Source: Flaccisagitta enflata (Eukaryota > Chaetognatha > Sagittoidea > Aphragmophora). Taken from it: 64,000 nucleotides of DNA. The position numbers and the translations under genes were made by a program. Location of the stretch: positions 100,626,001 through 100,690,000 of the forward strand of contig OZ231127.1 in the NCBI GenBank assembly GCA_965153355.1, in the 5' to 3' direction. The notes beneath the pieces were generated by a model, which saw only the letters and a list, made by a program, of their open reading frames with translations, did not search any database and was not told the origin of the DNA. This document shows positions 35,036-46,457 of this stretch, in pieces; within the stretch, counting starts at the first letter, position 1; each line of letters begins with the position of its first letter.

Positions 35036-35523
35036 TTGGTGGTGATTCAAGCCCATTGTGATGGGGAATACTACCCGAATTAAAAAAAATGCAAGTTTTT
35101 CATAGAAGCAATTGAATAAGACTACCTGTTCCTTCTGAGTAGCCTTTTGTGAGCTGGTTTGATTTATTGAGCTTCCATGCATCATATCCAAGAGTTTTAG
35201 CCTTCAGAATCAAGCTAATGCAGAGAAATCGCCATACAAAAGTGACATATACTTTAGAAATTTTTGCCTTTGATTTTCAGTCAAGAGTCCATGATAATTT
35301 CAAAGGTTTTATTGTAATCAATCATATTAGGTGCTTCATTTTTCATCACAGACATTGAGGAACTCAAATACAAAACAATGAAAGCAGGTAGCATAGGGTA
35401 AACAATGTCTGATTCCTCATGGCGGTGCAATTACTCCATCTCCTTCACCACAAAATTACCCTTTTTTTCCCTCTGACTGCATTTTCAAATTTGGACCCCT
35501 GCACTTTCTTTTGAGTATAACTT
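35036..35523. other. No gene; half MITE end
   Basis: TACTACCCGAATTAAAAAAA (35068) resembles the left end of the 407-bp MITEs, without a partner. Confidence 0.4.
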
Positions 35524-36242
35524 TGGGGCAGCGGCCCCGAAGGGGACGAAGTCCTGTAGAACACAGGGGACTTTCGTTTGTTCGTTTGTTCGTTCGTTCG
35601 TTCGTTCGTCCGTCCGTCCGTCCGTCCGTTTGTTCGTCCCCCCCCAGCCCTCTCAGGTCTGAAATCTGCTCTCTCAGGTCTAAAATCTGTCCTCTCAGGC
35701 CTGAAATTTGCCCTCTCAGGCCTTGAATCTGCCCTCTTAGGCCTGAAATGTGTCCTTTCAGGCCTGAAACCTGTCCTCCCAGGCCTAAAATCTGCCCTCC
35801 CAGGCCTGAAATCTGCCCTCTCAGGCCTCGCATTTTAGGCTTGAGAGGGCAGATTTGAGGCCTGTGGGCAGATTTCAGGCCTGAGAGAGCCGGGATGGAC
35901 GGACACAGACGGATTGACGGACGATGGATGGATGGATGGACGGATGACGGACAGATGACAGACAGACGGATGGACGGACGGATGGACGGATGGACGATGA
36001 GGACGACGGATGACGGACAGGACGGACGGACGGACGGTTTAGGAGGGACATTTGACGGACGGACGGCGGCGGACGGACGGACGACGACGGACGACGGACG
36101 GACGGACGATTGGACGGACAGACAGCACGATGACGAAAGTCCCCTGTGTTCTACAGGACTTTGTCCCCTTTGGGGCCGCTGCCCTGCCTCTCATTCCAAT
36201 TTACAACCATGAAAAGCAGGGCAACGGGTATCGCTGACCACG
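35524..36242. mobile_element. Family C foldback, complete
   Basis: Long inverted ends: GGGGCAGCGGCCCCGAAGGG plus GACGAAGTCCTGTAGAACAC on the left, and the complement at about 36130-36188. The core is about eleven 21-bp CCTCTCAGGCCTGAAATCTG units (35640-35840) and then GGAC/GGATGGAC runs (35893-36125). Confidence 0.8.
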
Positions 36243-36413
36243 TATTGCCCTTGGGCGACCTGTTAAACGAATAAAGCTACAGATGTGGGATTGCGCTCAA
36301 ACGAAAGCCCTTGAAAAAAGCTTCAATTTGGTCACCAATAAATCATATCTCAAGTTAACCAAGGGCGCAAAAATTAGCTACAGAAAAACTTGCGTTTTTT
36401 TAATTCGGATAGT

Positions 36414-37287
36414 AGGTCGGCTGGGTGGCGATTTATCATTTTGGCCTGGAATATTCTTCTTGGTGGTAATTCCAGCCCATTGTGATAGGGTAATAGAGTA
36501 GCGGGGTGGTGCTTGGTTGTTTTGGCCGGGAAATCTGCTGGGTGGTGATTTCAGCCCAATGTGATAGGGGAATAGGTTGACTGGGTGGTGATTGGTCATT
36601 TTGGCCGTGAATGTCTTCCTGGGTGGGGATTCCAGCCCAGTGTGATAGGGTAATAGGGTAGCTGGGTGGTGCCTGGTTATTTTGGCTGGGAAAGTTCTGC
36701 TGGGTGCGGATATAGGCCCATTGTGATAGGGGAATAGGTTGGCTGGGTGGCAATTGATCATTTTGGCCTGGAATATTCTTCTTGGTGGTAATTCCAGCCC
36801 AGTGTGATAGGGTAATAGGGTAGCTGGGTGGTGCTTGGTTATTTTGGCCAGGAAATCTGCTGGGTGGTGATTCCAGCCCATTGTGATAGGGGAATGGGTC
36901 AGCTGGGTGATGATTGGTCATTTTGGCCTGGAATGTCCTCCTGGGTGGTGATTGCATCCCAGTGTGATAGGGTAATAGGGTAGCTGGGTGGTGCCTGGTT
37001 ATTTTGGATGGGAAAATCCTGCTGGGGCAAGATATCAGCCCAGCGTGATACGGAAATAGGAGAGTTGGGTGGTAATTGGTCATTTTGGCCGAGAATGTCC
37101 TCCTGGATGGCGATTTCATCCCTACGTGAAAGGGGAATAAGAGGGCTGGGTGATGATTGGTCATTTCGGACGGGAAAAACCTGCTGGGTGATGATTTCAG
37201 CTCAGTGTGATAGGGGAATTGGGTGACTGGGTGGTCATTGGTCATTTTGGCCAAAAGAGTCCTGCTGGGTTTTGATTTCAACCCAGT
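36414..37287 (-). repeat. 81-bp minisatellite, about eleven units, coding part
   Basis: The unit includes GGGTGGTGATTGGTCATTTT and AGCCCAGTGTGATAGG. Spacing is exactly 81 bp between well-preserved units (for example 36540 to 36621). It is continuous in frame with the Xkr-like exon. Confidence 0.9.
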
Positions 37288-38200
37288 GTGCGCCGCCATC
37301 ACATTGTTGTGAATTGTGTTATTAGCAATTTGACACCCTTCGCCTTCATCCTGCATCTGGTTATTCTCCTTTTCCTCCTCCACCTTTTTTTCCTCCTCAC
37401 CAACAATCTGATCCCCACTTTCGGGTTTTACCGCATCATTGAGCATCTCATGGATATGATAATTCCATTGCCGACAACAACAGTTTTCAGATATTGCTCT
37501 TGCGAGTGAGACAAAACCTATAATGATCGGAGTTGACATCTTTGCATAATTAAAGCCGGAATATACAGCAATTCCTAGCAGCAGATGAAGGATTGAGCAG
37601 ATCAAGGAAAGCAAGAGTGGTTGGAAAAGATTCCACTTGTTAATCCACGCTAACGTTCCGGAATAATCACTTACAAACTTGTGAAAAATAACAGCAGGTA
37701 AAATACCACTGAGGCAAACATGAACTGTAGTTGGGATGATCTTAAAGATCAAGTGGTTACTACATTTTAAGCAATCGCCTGGCATGAAAATGAACAAAAT
37801 GGTGAATAACATCGAAAGGGCATTTAAAAAGATTGCGATTGAAAATACTGAGAATTCAGCCACAAAAATCTCCAAACCTATGTGGAATCTAAAGGAAATT
37901 GTTCCCGATAAAACTGCGTTTAGTGTGAGGCAACCGATTGGAAGAAGTGACGCTGAGGGTGGAAACCCAGAACGAATCCACCGCGCACGCCGATCTCGAG
38001 CGATGTAACTTACAGTTGAGACGATGGCCACAATTATCGATGTAGAGATGGATAGCAGTTGGAGCAAACTCATGCTGATATTTGTAGGATCGGTGGCGTA
38101 AGACTGCCTCCTCAGCGCTGCTACCCACTGAATACACAACTGAGGCACTGATTCCAACGCCACTTCACACATTTTTAACAAGGAAACCATGACTTGGAAC
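36436..38200 (-). CDS. XK-related (Xkr)-like membrane protein, last exon, repeat tail
   Basis: One open frame of 584 codons from the ATG at 38190. A splice-acceptor-like CTATTTCCTTTAG ends just upstream, near 38200, and coding similarity (FQVMVSLLKMCEV) crosses the ATG, so this is probably a 3' exon. Residues 1-30 carry the Xkr hallmark CEVALESVPQLCIQ. Hydrophobic segments follow at about 38-63, 81-101, 106-136, 148-172, 188-212 and 219-235. Known Xkr proteins are plasma-membrane proteins, several of them phospholipid scramblases. Residues about 264-285 are Glu/Lys-rich. From residue 301 the protein is made of 27-residue repeats (KMTNHHPADLFPYH type) encoded by the 81-bp minisatellite. After five units a small deletion moves reading into another open frame of the same repeat, then a third, ending at 36436. 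5' exons were not found. Confidence 0.72.
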
Positions 38201-38220
38201 CTAAAGGAAATAGTCTAAAC

Positions 38221-39189
38221 AAGTCATCCAAGGATCGCACATGGTCAGGGCCAATGTCCTGTAGGACACAGGGGTGAATTTCCATACATCCTGAGAGGGC
38301 ATATTTGGGGTAACTTTCCGTGATATTCATTGGGAATTTTGCATTTTTTTCAATTTTTTTTCAATTTGCCATGTTATTCAATGGGAATTTGAGGCCTAAG
38401 TGGCTGGATTTGAGGCCCAAGAGGCTGGATTTGAGGCCCAAGAGGCTGGGTTTGAGGCTTGAGAGGTGGGATTTGAGGCCTCTGAGGCTGGATTTGAGGC
38501 CTGAAAGGCTGGATTCGAGGCTTGAGAGGCCAGATTTGAGGCCTGAGAGGCCAGATTTGAGGCCTGAGAGGCTGGATTTGAGGCCTGAGAGGCTGGATTT
38601 GAGGCCTGAAAGGCCAGATTTGAGGCCTGAGAGGCCAGATTTGAGGCCTGAGAGGCCAGATTTGAGGCCTGAGAGGCTGGATTTGAGGCCTGAGAGGCTA
38701 GATTTGAGGCCTGAGAGGCCAGATTTGAGGCCTGAGAGGCCAGATTTGAGGCCTGAGAGGCTGGGTTTGAGGCCTGATAGGCTAGATTTGAGGCCTGAGA
38801 GGCCAGATTTGAGGCCTGAGAGGCCAGATTTGAGGCCTGAGAGGCTGGGTTTGAGGCCTGAAAGGCCAGATTTGAGGCCTGAGAGGCCAGATTTGAGGCC
38901 TGAGAGGCCAGATTTGAGGCCTGAGAGGCTGGATTTGAGGCCTGAGAGGCTGGGTTTGAGGCCTGAAAGGCTAGATTTGAGGCCTGAGAGGCCAGATTCG
39001 AGGCCTGAGAGGCCGGATTTGAGGCCTGAGAGACTGGAGAGGCCTGAGGCCTGAGGCCTGAGAGGCTTGAGAAGCTTCGGAGGGGGGGACGTACGGACGT
39101 ACGTACGGATGGATGGACGTAAGGAAATTCACCCCTGTATCCTTTGGGGCCGCTGCCCAAAAAGGTAAGATGGTCAGTGGTACTTGACA
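38221..39189 (+). mobile_element. Family C foldback, 28 or more core units
   Basis: Left terminus AAGTCATCCAAGGATCGCAC and CAATGTCCTGTAGGACACAG. The core at 38385-39065 is about thirty 21-bp units TTTGAGGCCTGAGAGGCCAG. The right end is AAATTCACCCCTGTATCCTT then GGGGCCGCTGCCC. The unit is 21 bp, so both strands are open, giving LRPERPD and SNLASQA repeats that are artefacts. Confidence 0.85.
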
Positions 39190-39721
39190 CCCCAATTATT
39201 TGATTTATATGGGACTGCAGGGAATGCGGTGGGAGTCCCTGACGTTGGGTCGCGGTGATTATTGAGGCGGAAATGCAAATGCGATGGTTGCGGTTGAAAA
39301 AAACAATATGAAACATCTATGACAAAAAAAAAAAAAAAAAAATAGAAAAAAGAAAAAAGAGAATTACAATTTCATTCCATTTTTCTCCAGTTAAAAAGTA
39401 TATAAACTGTTGTCGATTTTATGTTGTTCCATAGTCATATGCAGGCCTGAGCTATACGTTTGGAAATTCACCCCTCTGAACATATCTTATGCAATTGTAA
39501 TGATGAAAAAAACAAATTTTGACTGTTAGATTTTAGAAAATGATATGATGTCGTCTAGACTTGGAAATACAGGGGAATTCATACTAGGAAAACAAATAAA
39601 CCTATGAGTCTGATATTTGGTAATTAAACTAATAAAAGGATGTTTTATTTATGGTACGTGTTGGTTGCTCATGGAAACACATTTCTATGTGTTTCCCGCT
39701 AAAATGTCAATATAATAAGAA
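39190..39721. other. AT-rich sequence, no gene seen
   Basis: A segment near 39549 (GATGTCGTCTAGACTTGG) is inverted near 44760-44780, hinting at a larger duplicated structure. Confidence 0.4.
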
Positions 39722-39920
39722 TTTTTAGTCGCGTGCTACGCGACTCTACACCCCGCTTTGTCCGTTGGTTGGTCGGTTGGTCGGTTGGTCGATCACATTT
39801 TACTTTTTTTATGATTTTTATTTTTTGATCTCGCTGCTCCTGCCCAAATGGTCTGGTGAGCTCAAATGTGGCCCCTGCCCACCCGCACGCGACTAGGGTA
39901 GCCGTGTATCCGGCCTTGTT
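39722..39920 (+). mobile_element. Family A element, reference-like 199 bp
   Basis: TTTTTAGTCGCGTGCTACGC ... GCCGTGTATCCGGCCTTGTT, with the GGTTGGTCGGT run, CTTTTTTTATGATTTTTATT and CCTGCCCACCCGCACGCGAC. It is very close to 60031-60233. Confidence 0.88.
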
Positions 39921-40906
39921 TTGAGGGAATAATGCTTGAAATCAAATTTACAACAACTTTTTCACCGTATGTTCTGTAAGAATACTACTTGTTTGGTGGT
40001 TGCTAGGGAGCATCACAGGGTTGTCACACATAGTTACGCTCTCTAGCAATGGCTAAACGAGAATGTTGTAGCAAGTTTAATTGTAAACAGTCAGTGGACA
40101 AATCAAAATAGGTAGAGAACTCAGTTTGTTGGGTTTGATCCAATCAGCTGATATTTAACAAAATGCTGTATACAACAAGTAGTTGTTGAATTAACAGCCA
40201 GGTGTTAGGCGACAAAATTGAAAAAAAAAAACAATTTCCACTAAATAGAATGTAACTTGCAGATTCATAATCCTGATAAAATTCTGAGAAGTTTGATATG
40301 TTACAACATACCATATGGACCAAACAGACGTATACTAGCTCAGGCTAGCAGATTGGTTTACCGTTTTTTAGCTGAGGGAATTTAGCCAACTGCAACAGTT
40401 TTTTTAATTCAATTTTATGAAACAAATGACTAAGACACAGGAGAAAGACAATACTTGGTTGTTTTTTGTTGTGTATAAATCAAACGGTTTACCAAACAGA
40501 TATTGACAGGTAAATTGATTTTTTAGTCGCGTGCACGCGACTTTATACACCGCTTTGTTGGTTGGTCGGTCTGTTGGTCGGTCGGTCTGCTGGTCTGTCA
40601 CATTTTACTTTTTTTATTAATCTTATTTCTTTGAGTCATTTTAAGTCATTCTAAGTCATTCCATGTCATTCAAAGTCATTTTAAGTCAATATTGTCATTT
40701 TAGTCAATAAAGTCCTTTTCATCATTCTAAGTCATTCTAAGTCATTTTAAGTCATTTTTAGTCATTTTAAGTCATTTTTAGTCATCTTAAGTCATTTTTA
40801 GTCATTTTTAGTCATTTTAAGTCACTATTGTCGTTTTAGACAATATAGTCCTTTTCATCATTTCAAGTCATTCTAAGTCATTCTTAGTCATTCTAAGCAA
40901 AAAAAA

Positions 40907-42212
40907 TGGCGGATTTTTGAAACAGATTTTATCTATCTCAAATCAAGAAAAACTTATCAAAATCGGTGATGGTTAGAAAGCTCTTAAAAAGATCTTTCAT
41001 TTAAGTTGTGTCTGAAAAATTTAAATCAAACGGTTTAGAAGTAAAAGTAATTTGAACATGACTACTCCTTTTCTGGACTCCCCGTGACCCTGTAAAAGGG
41101 AATTTGAAAAAAGTTAGAATTTCAAAAAATGATATAAGATTTGGTCCGATTTCTACAAAATTTTAGGTGGTAATTCAAGTGTCTATTTTCTGATATCACT
41201 TCAGTTTTTATGCTAAAGTGATGATTTTTACAAGGGTTTTCATAATCTTACATTCTAGATCTCGATGAAATATCCTAAAAATAAAGTGGTTTGCTGTATA
41301 GATTTAATGATAATACAATGAGAGGGGCAGCAAAATCGCTAGCACCCCTACCCACAGCTTAGATGGTGGCAGCTGGAAGCTCATACCATAACAATCCCCG
41401 CCATCGAGGCGTCTTTCACATTTCCTTCTCATTCTATAGAAAATGGTCATAAAAGGGCTAAATTCAACACTCCAGAAAATGGCCAATTTTCATCCTAAAA
41501 AGAGCTATATCTCTAAAACTAGGTTGAGATTAAAAAATCGCCTTGATGACGGTAATTGTATTAGGATAAGCTATCGGCCACCACCTTTGATACCCTTGTG
41601 ATATTGATCATCTGAGCTACAGGTAGGGGTGCTAGCGATTTTGACTACCCCTCTCACTGTAATATCATTGCTTCAATATCATTTATTTCACCACTGAATC
41701 AGCAAAACCTATTCTGTGTCATTTCAACTTAAACATTATTCCCAGAGCTTCAAAACCATTACAAATTTGATATGATTTTTGTCAAAACTTGATAACAAAA
41801 ATCTTTGAAAAAAACCACATTTTTATCTCATTGATACTCAGATTGCTTGAAAATTTTGAGATCTTTCTCATGATGAAAATGATAGAAAAAGTTTTCCGAT
41901 TTTGATTTTTTTTGGAGCTGTCAGAGGAAGGTATATTTAACTTCCAGTTCAATTTTCATCAAAATCAGAGAATCTTTACTATGGTTTTAAGATGATTATT
42001 TTTTAGCACTCATTCTTGTCATAATGTCAGAGCAGAAAAAGAGTAGTCCTGTTCAAACTGCTCTAGTTCCTTAACCGTTTGATTTAAAAATTCCAGACAC
42101 AACTAAAATGAAAGATCTTTTGAAGAGCTTTCCAACCATCATCAATTTCAATAAGTTTTTATCAAATTGAGATAGATAGAATCTGTTTTGAAAAATCCAC
42201 CATTTTTTTTGT
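40907..42212. mobile_element. 1.3-kb foldback element nested in the AGTCATT array
   Basis: Ends AAAATGGCGGATTTTTGAAA and the complement (AAAATCCACCATTTTTTTTG). Arms match for about 200 bp. A second inverted pair (GAGAGGGGCAGCAAAATCGC at 41320; complement near 41640) lies inside. Confidence 0.65.
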
Positions 42213-42439
42213 CCCCATTGGACGAGTCATTCCAAGTCATTCAAAGTCATTTTAAGTTATTTTGAGTCATTATGAGTCATTCCAAGTCATTCAAATTTAT
42301 TTTAAGTCATTATTGTCATTTTAGTCAAAAAAGTCCTTTTCATCATTGTAAGTCATTGTAAGTCATTATAAGTCATTTTAAGTCATTTTAAGTCATCTTA
42401 AGTCATTTCAAGTCATTTTTTGTCATTTTAAGTCATTTT

Positions 42440-44035
42440 GAAAATTTTTTTAATCAAAAATTAAAAATCTAAAAATTTGAAAATAAAAATAAAAAATTAG
42501 AAATTAAGAATTAAAAATTAATGATTAGAAATTAAAAATTGAAAATTAAAGATTAAAAATTGAAAATTGAAAATTGAAAATTGAAAATTGAAAATTGAAA
42601 ATTGAACATTGAAAATTGAAAATTGAAAATTGAAAATTGAGAATTGAAAATTAAAGATTAAAATTTAGAAATTAGAAATTAAAAATTAAAGATTAAAGAT
42701 TGAAAATTGAAAATCAAAAATTGAAAATTAAAAATCAAAATTGAAAATTAAAAAACAAAAATCAAAAATTAAAAATTAAGAATTAAAAATTAAAAATTAA
42801 AAATCAAAAACTAAAAATTGAAAAATAAAAAATAAAAATTAAAAATTAAAAATTAAAAATTAAAAATCAAAAATTAAAAATTAAAATTTAAAAATTAAAA
42901 ATTAAAAATTAAAAATCAAAAATCAAAATTCAAAAATCAGAGTTAAAAATCAAAAATCAAAAATCAAAAATCAAAAATCAAAAATCAAAAATCAAAATCA
43001 AAAATCAAAAATTAAAGAATCAAAAAATTACAAAGAATTATAAAAAATTACAAAAAGTTATAAAAAATTACAAAAATTTGACAAATTAAAAAATTGAAAA
43101 AATTAGAATAATAAAAAAATAAAAAATTGAAAAATTGAAAAATTGAAAAATTGAAAAATTGAAAAATTGAAAAATTGAAAAATTGAAAAATTGAAAAACT
43201 AAATTAAAAAATAAAAAATTAAACAATTAAAAAAAAAAAGAATTAAAAAAAATGGAAAAATAAGAATTTAAAAAATTTTATAAATTTAGAAAAGTTAAAA
43301 AAATAACAATATTCTTTTTTTAAATAAAAAAATTAAAAGATTTAAAAATTAAAAACATTAAGATAAGAAAATAAGGAAATTAAAAAATTTCAAAAAAAAA
43401 ATCAGAAGATTTAAAAATGTTAAAATTTAGAAATTTAGAAAAGATAAAAAAAAGTTAAAAGAATTAAAATAGAATTTAGAAAAATTAAAAATTAAAAAAA
43501 AAACAACAAAATTACCAAATTACAAAATTACCAAATTACCAAATTACCAAATTAACAAATTAACAAATAAAAAAATCAAAAAATTAAAAATTAAAAAATC
43601 AAAAAATCAAAAAAATTAAAAGATTAAAAGATTAATCGATTAAAAAACTAAAAAATTAAAAAATTGAAAAAAAAAATAAAAATGGAAAAATAAAATTTGA
43701 AAATTTGAAATTAAAAATTAGAAATTAAGAATAAGAAATAAAAAAATAAAAATTAAGAATTGAATTAAAATAAATTGAATTAAATTGAATTAATCAAATT
43801 AAACTAAATTAAGTTAAATTAAATTAAATTAAATTAAATTAAATTGAATTGAATTGAATTGAATTGAATTGAATTTTAATTCTAATTAAATTCTAATTCA
43901 ATTCAAATTAAACTAAATCAAATTAAATTAGATTAAATTAAATTGAATTAAATTAAATTAAATTAAATTGAAATGAATTGAATTAAATTGAATTTTAATT
44001 CTAATTAAATTCTAATTCTAATTCTATTTAATGAA
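42440..44035. repeat. AT-rich AAATTAAAAATTGAAAATT arrays
   Basis: Successive sub-arrays differ by one base: AAAATTG, AAAAATC, AAATTAC, AAATTGAATT. Part of the family A giant element. Confidence 0.9.
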
Positions 44036-44090
44036 AGTCAGTAAGTAATTATGTATGTCTCGCACGCAACTTATAGGTGTTGGCCTTGTT

Positions 44091-45057
44091 TCTGTAATAC
44101 TAATCAATAAGCAATCTGGGTCCAGACTTGATGCGCTTGGTGAGCGAAGAGACGTGTATGCTTATATCATTTTAGTAACAAGAATCTATAAGGACAGATG
44201 AAAGGAATATGGTAAACAATTTTAGCATTCAGGTTTGTTTTGATTGGGGGCCGGCGAACTAATTACTTTTTCATTTATATGCCAGTAGATGTCATATTGA
44301 CTCAGAAATACGGGGGAGCTCATAACTTGAGTATCAGTCAAGTGAGGGGGCTGATATTTTGCTGGTGTTATGTATAAACCCTAGAGTGTTGACAATGGGG
44401 TATGGCATCCTCCTACGGCTTACCTTAAGAAAAAAACTTTTGGAAGAAAAGTATAGGAACAATTACTTTTTTCACCGAATTTCAGTTTCATCTCTTTGCT
44501 CAAAACCAACTTGGGATTTGATCCTGGAGCCTTAAATGAAATAAACTGATCCTGGTAAATTTGAGGTCAGGTGAATAACCCACTGGACCAATTCTTGCAG
44601 CTGTTCAACAAAAGAGAATTTGATTGAGTGTATTCAAGAGAGTTTTCCATCCACAGAGCTGTCATACCCCATCGTCAACCCTTCAGGTCATAAGCATTAT
44701 ACATATACAGTTTCATTTTATTTGCATAAGTGGTATTTAAGATGTGAGGGCCCCCGTTTTTCTAAGTCTAGATGACATCCACTGTATACTTTTGAACAAA
44801 ATTAGAAATTTTCTATAAAGGCCTAATTTCATATCAAGACAATATCAAAAAATGATATTTCTCATAAAAACTACTTAGTGTGACATATCAAACTTCTCAG
44901 AATTTGATCAGGATTATGAATCTGCTAGTCACACTCTATTCTATCAAAGTTGGATTTTTGGCAGTGTGTCACAAACAGCCAGCTTTCATTCTAACAACCA
45001 GTTATTGTTTACTGTTTTCTGTCTTTTATCAGTGAGTTGGATCTAAGCCAACGGAGA
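44091..45057. other. Right arm and spacer of the long-TIR element, no gene
   Basis: Unique AT-rich sequence. The last 210 bp is the inverted arm of 40088. Confidence 0.5.
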
Positions 45058-45433
45058 AAGTTCTCTACCTATTTTGTTTTGTCCACTGACTGTATACTGA
45101 AACTGCAAAAATGAGAAGGAAAGTGCACAAATAGATTGAAAAAACCCTAATTTGATAAATTTCACGCAGTTTCTTCAAAAATTTGCATGGGATGCACTGA
45201 TGCGGCAAAAGTATTGGTCCCACCGGAAAAAAGTAAATAGATAACAAAATCGGCGCAAAAACTCCTTTTGGAACTGTTTTTAGAATTGATCTATCATTTT
45301 TAGATGCAGAGATAAGTCGTTTTCTTTCGTCCCGGTAGGCGGGGTTTTCCCGGTTTTTTGGGAACACATAACGCTTCATCTTGTATTGAAATAGTCCCCA
45401 CAGTAATCTTCTGATGTCGCCAACTAGGTTTTT

Positions 45434-45791
45434 TGGGAAGCGGCTCCGAAGGGGACGAAGTCCTGTAGAACACAGAAGGACTTTTGATTGTCTGTATGTT
45501 CGTCCGTTAGTCCCCCCCAGGCCCTCTCAGACCTGAAATTTGCTCTCTCAGGCCAGAAATCTGGCCTTTTGGGCCTGAAATCTGCCCTTTCAGTCCTTGA
45601 ATCGGCCCCCTCAGGCCTGAAATCTGCCCTCTAAGACCTGCAACCTGGCCTCTCAGGCCTCAAATCTGCCCTCTCAGATTCAAGATCGAGAAGGGCTGAT
45701 TTCAGGCCAGAAAGGGTAGATTTCAGGCCTGAGAGGGCAGATCCCAGGCCTGAGAGGGCCTGGGGGGGGGGACTGATGGATGGACGGATGG
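45434..45791. mobile_element. Family C foldback
   Basis: GGGAAGCGGCTCCGAAGGGG, CCTGTAGAACACAG, about eleven 21-bp units, then GGGGGGGG and GGATGGAC. The right terminus is missing. Confidence 0.7.
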
Positions 45792-46457
45792 ACAAACAAA
45801 TAGTTGGCTAAAGATTGAGAATATTTCTTGTGCTATGATACATTCCTCACATGAACACAAAACTATCCAATCATTTTCATTCTAAAATTTAAGAAAAAAA
45901 ATATGAAAGTATCCAAACCACATTATGCAAATCAGTTTGAAAATGATAACATCATCTAGTGGTCCGATTTGATTTTCCATATTTCTTTGTTAAACTGACC
46001 CATGAAAAACAACACATGTGCTCCAAGTACAAAAGCTTCTTCAATATGATATTTTGAATTAAGCACTCTAAAACAAAATCTTTTTTTCTTTTACAGTGAC
46101 CTTGGACAAATCAATGAGCAAACATAGCTTCATTGTAAGTGGCTGACCACTGGTACTGATTAACAGTAGCATTTATAGCAGTTGTTATTATGAGTTTTGT
46201 TTTGCTATTTTTTTCTTTTTTGTACATAAGATAGTGTCTTAAGACATACTTTTCTTTCAATCCTGTGATTTGAAAAATGATTAATTTGAGATGGTGGATG
46301 AGTAACAAAAGAAGAATATGGTCATGAAAACAATCCTCAATATGTAAAGCAAGTGTCTTCTTACATTTACATTTCTCAACTAAACAAATATCTCTGACTA
46401 CAATCAGAATTGCTTAGAATTTGATATCTTCCTTAAATATAACTCAACTTCTTGGAA
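45792..46457. other. AT-rich sequence, no gene seen
   Basis: No supported feature. Confidence 0.5.

Larger units (their letters stand above)
40519..44090 (+). mobile_element. Family A giant form, 3.6 kb of satellite
   Basis: Starts TTTTTTAGTCGCGTGCACGC and ends CTCGCACGCAACTTATAGGT then GTTGGCCTTGTT, the same terminus pair as at 33488 and 46458. The interior is AAGTCATTTT arrays (40625-40905, 42228-42440), interrupted by a 1.3-kb foldback, then AAATTAAAAATT-type arrays to about 44035. No coding sequence. Confidence 0.75.
40088..45092. mobile_element. Long-TIR element (CAGTCAGTGGACA ends) hosting a family A insert
   Basis: CAGTCAGTGGACAAATCAAA at the left is inverted at 45058-45092, followed by TA. 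Inverted similarity covers about 215 bp (for example GAATCTGC...ATCCTGAT). The 3.6-kb family A element at 40519-44090 sits between the arms. No transposase was seen. Confidence 0.55.

Noticed and set aside
35640-35840. CRISPR-like regular 21-bp repeats
   Set aside because: There are no spacers, units are contiguous, and the genome is eukaryotic.
38320-39316. 244-aa LRPERPD and 306-aa SNLASQA repeat proteins
   Set aside because: Both strands of the 21-bp family C core are open because the unit length is a multiple of three; also no flanking coding signal.
45065-45379. 104-codon minus frame at 45.1-45.4 kb
   Set aside because: Overlaps the TIR arm, shows no domain, and has no support beyond being open.
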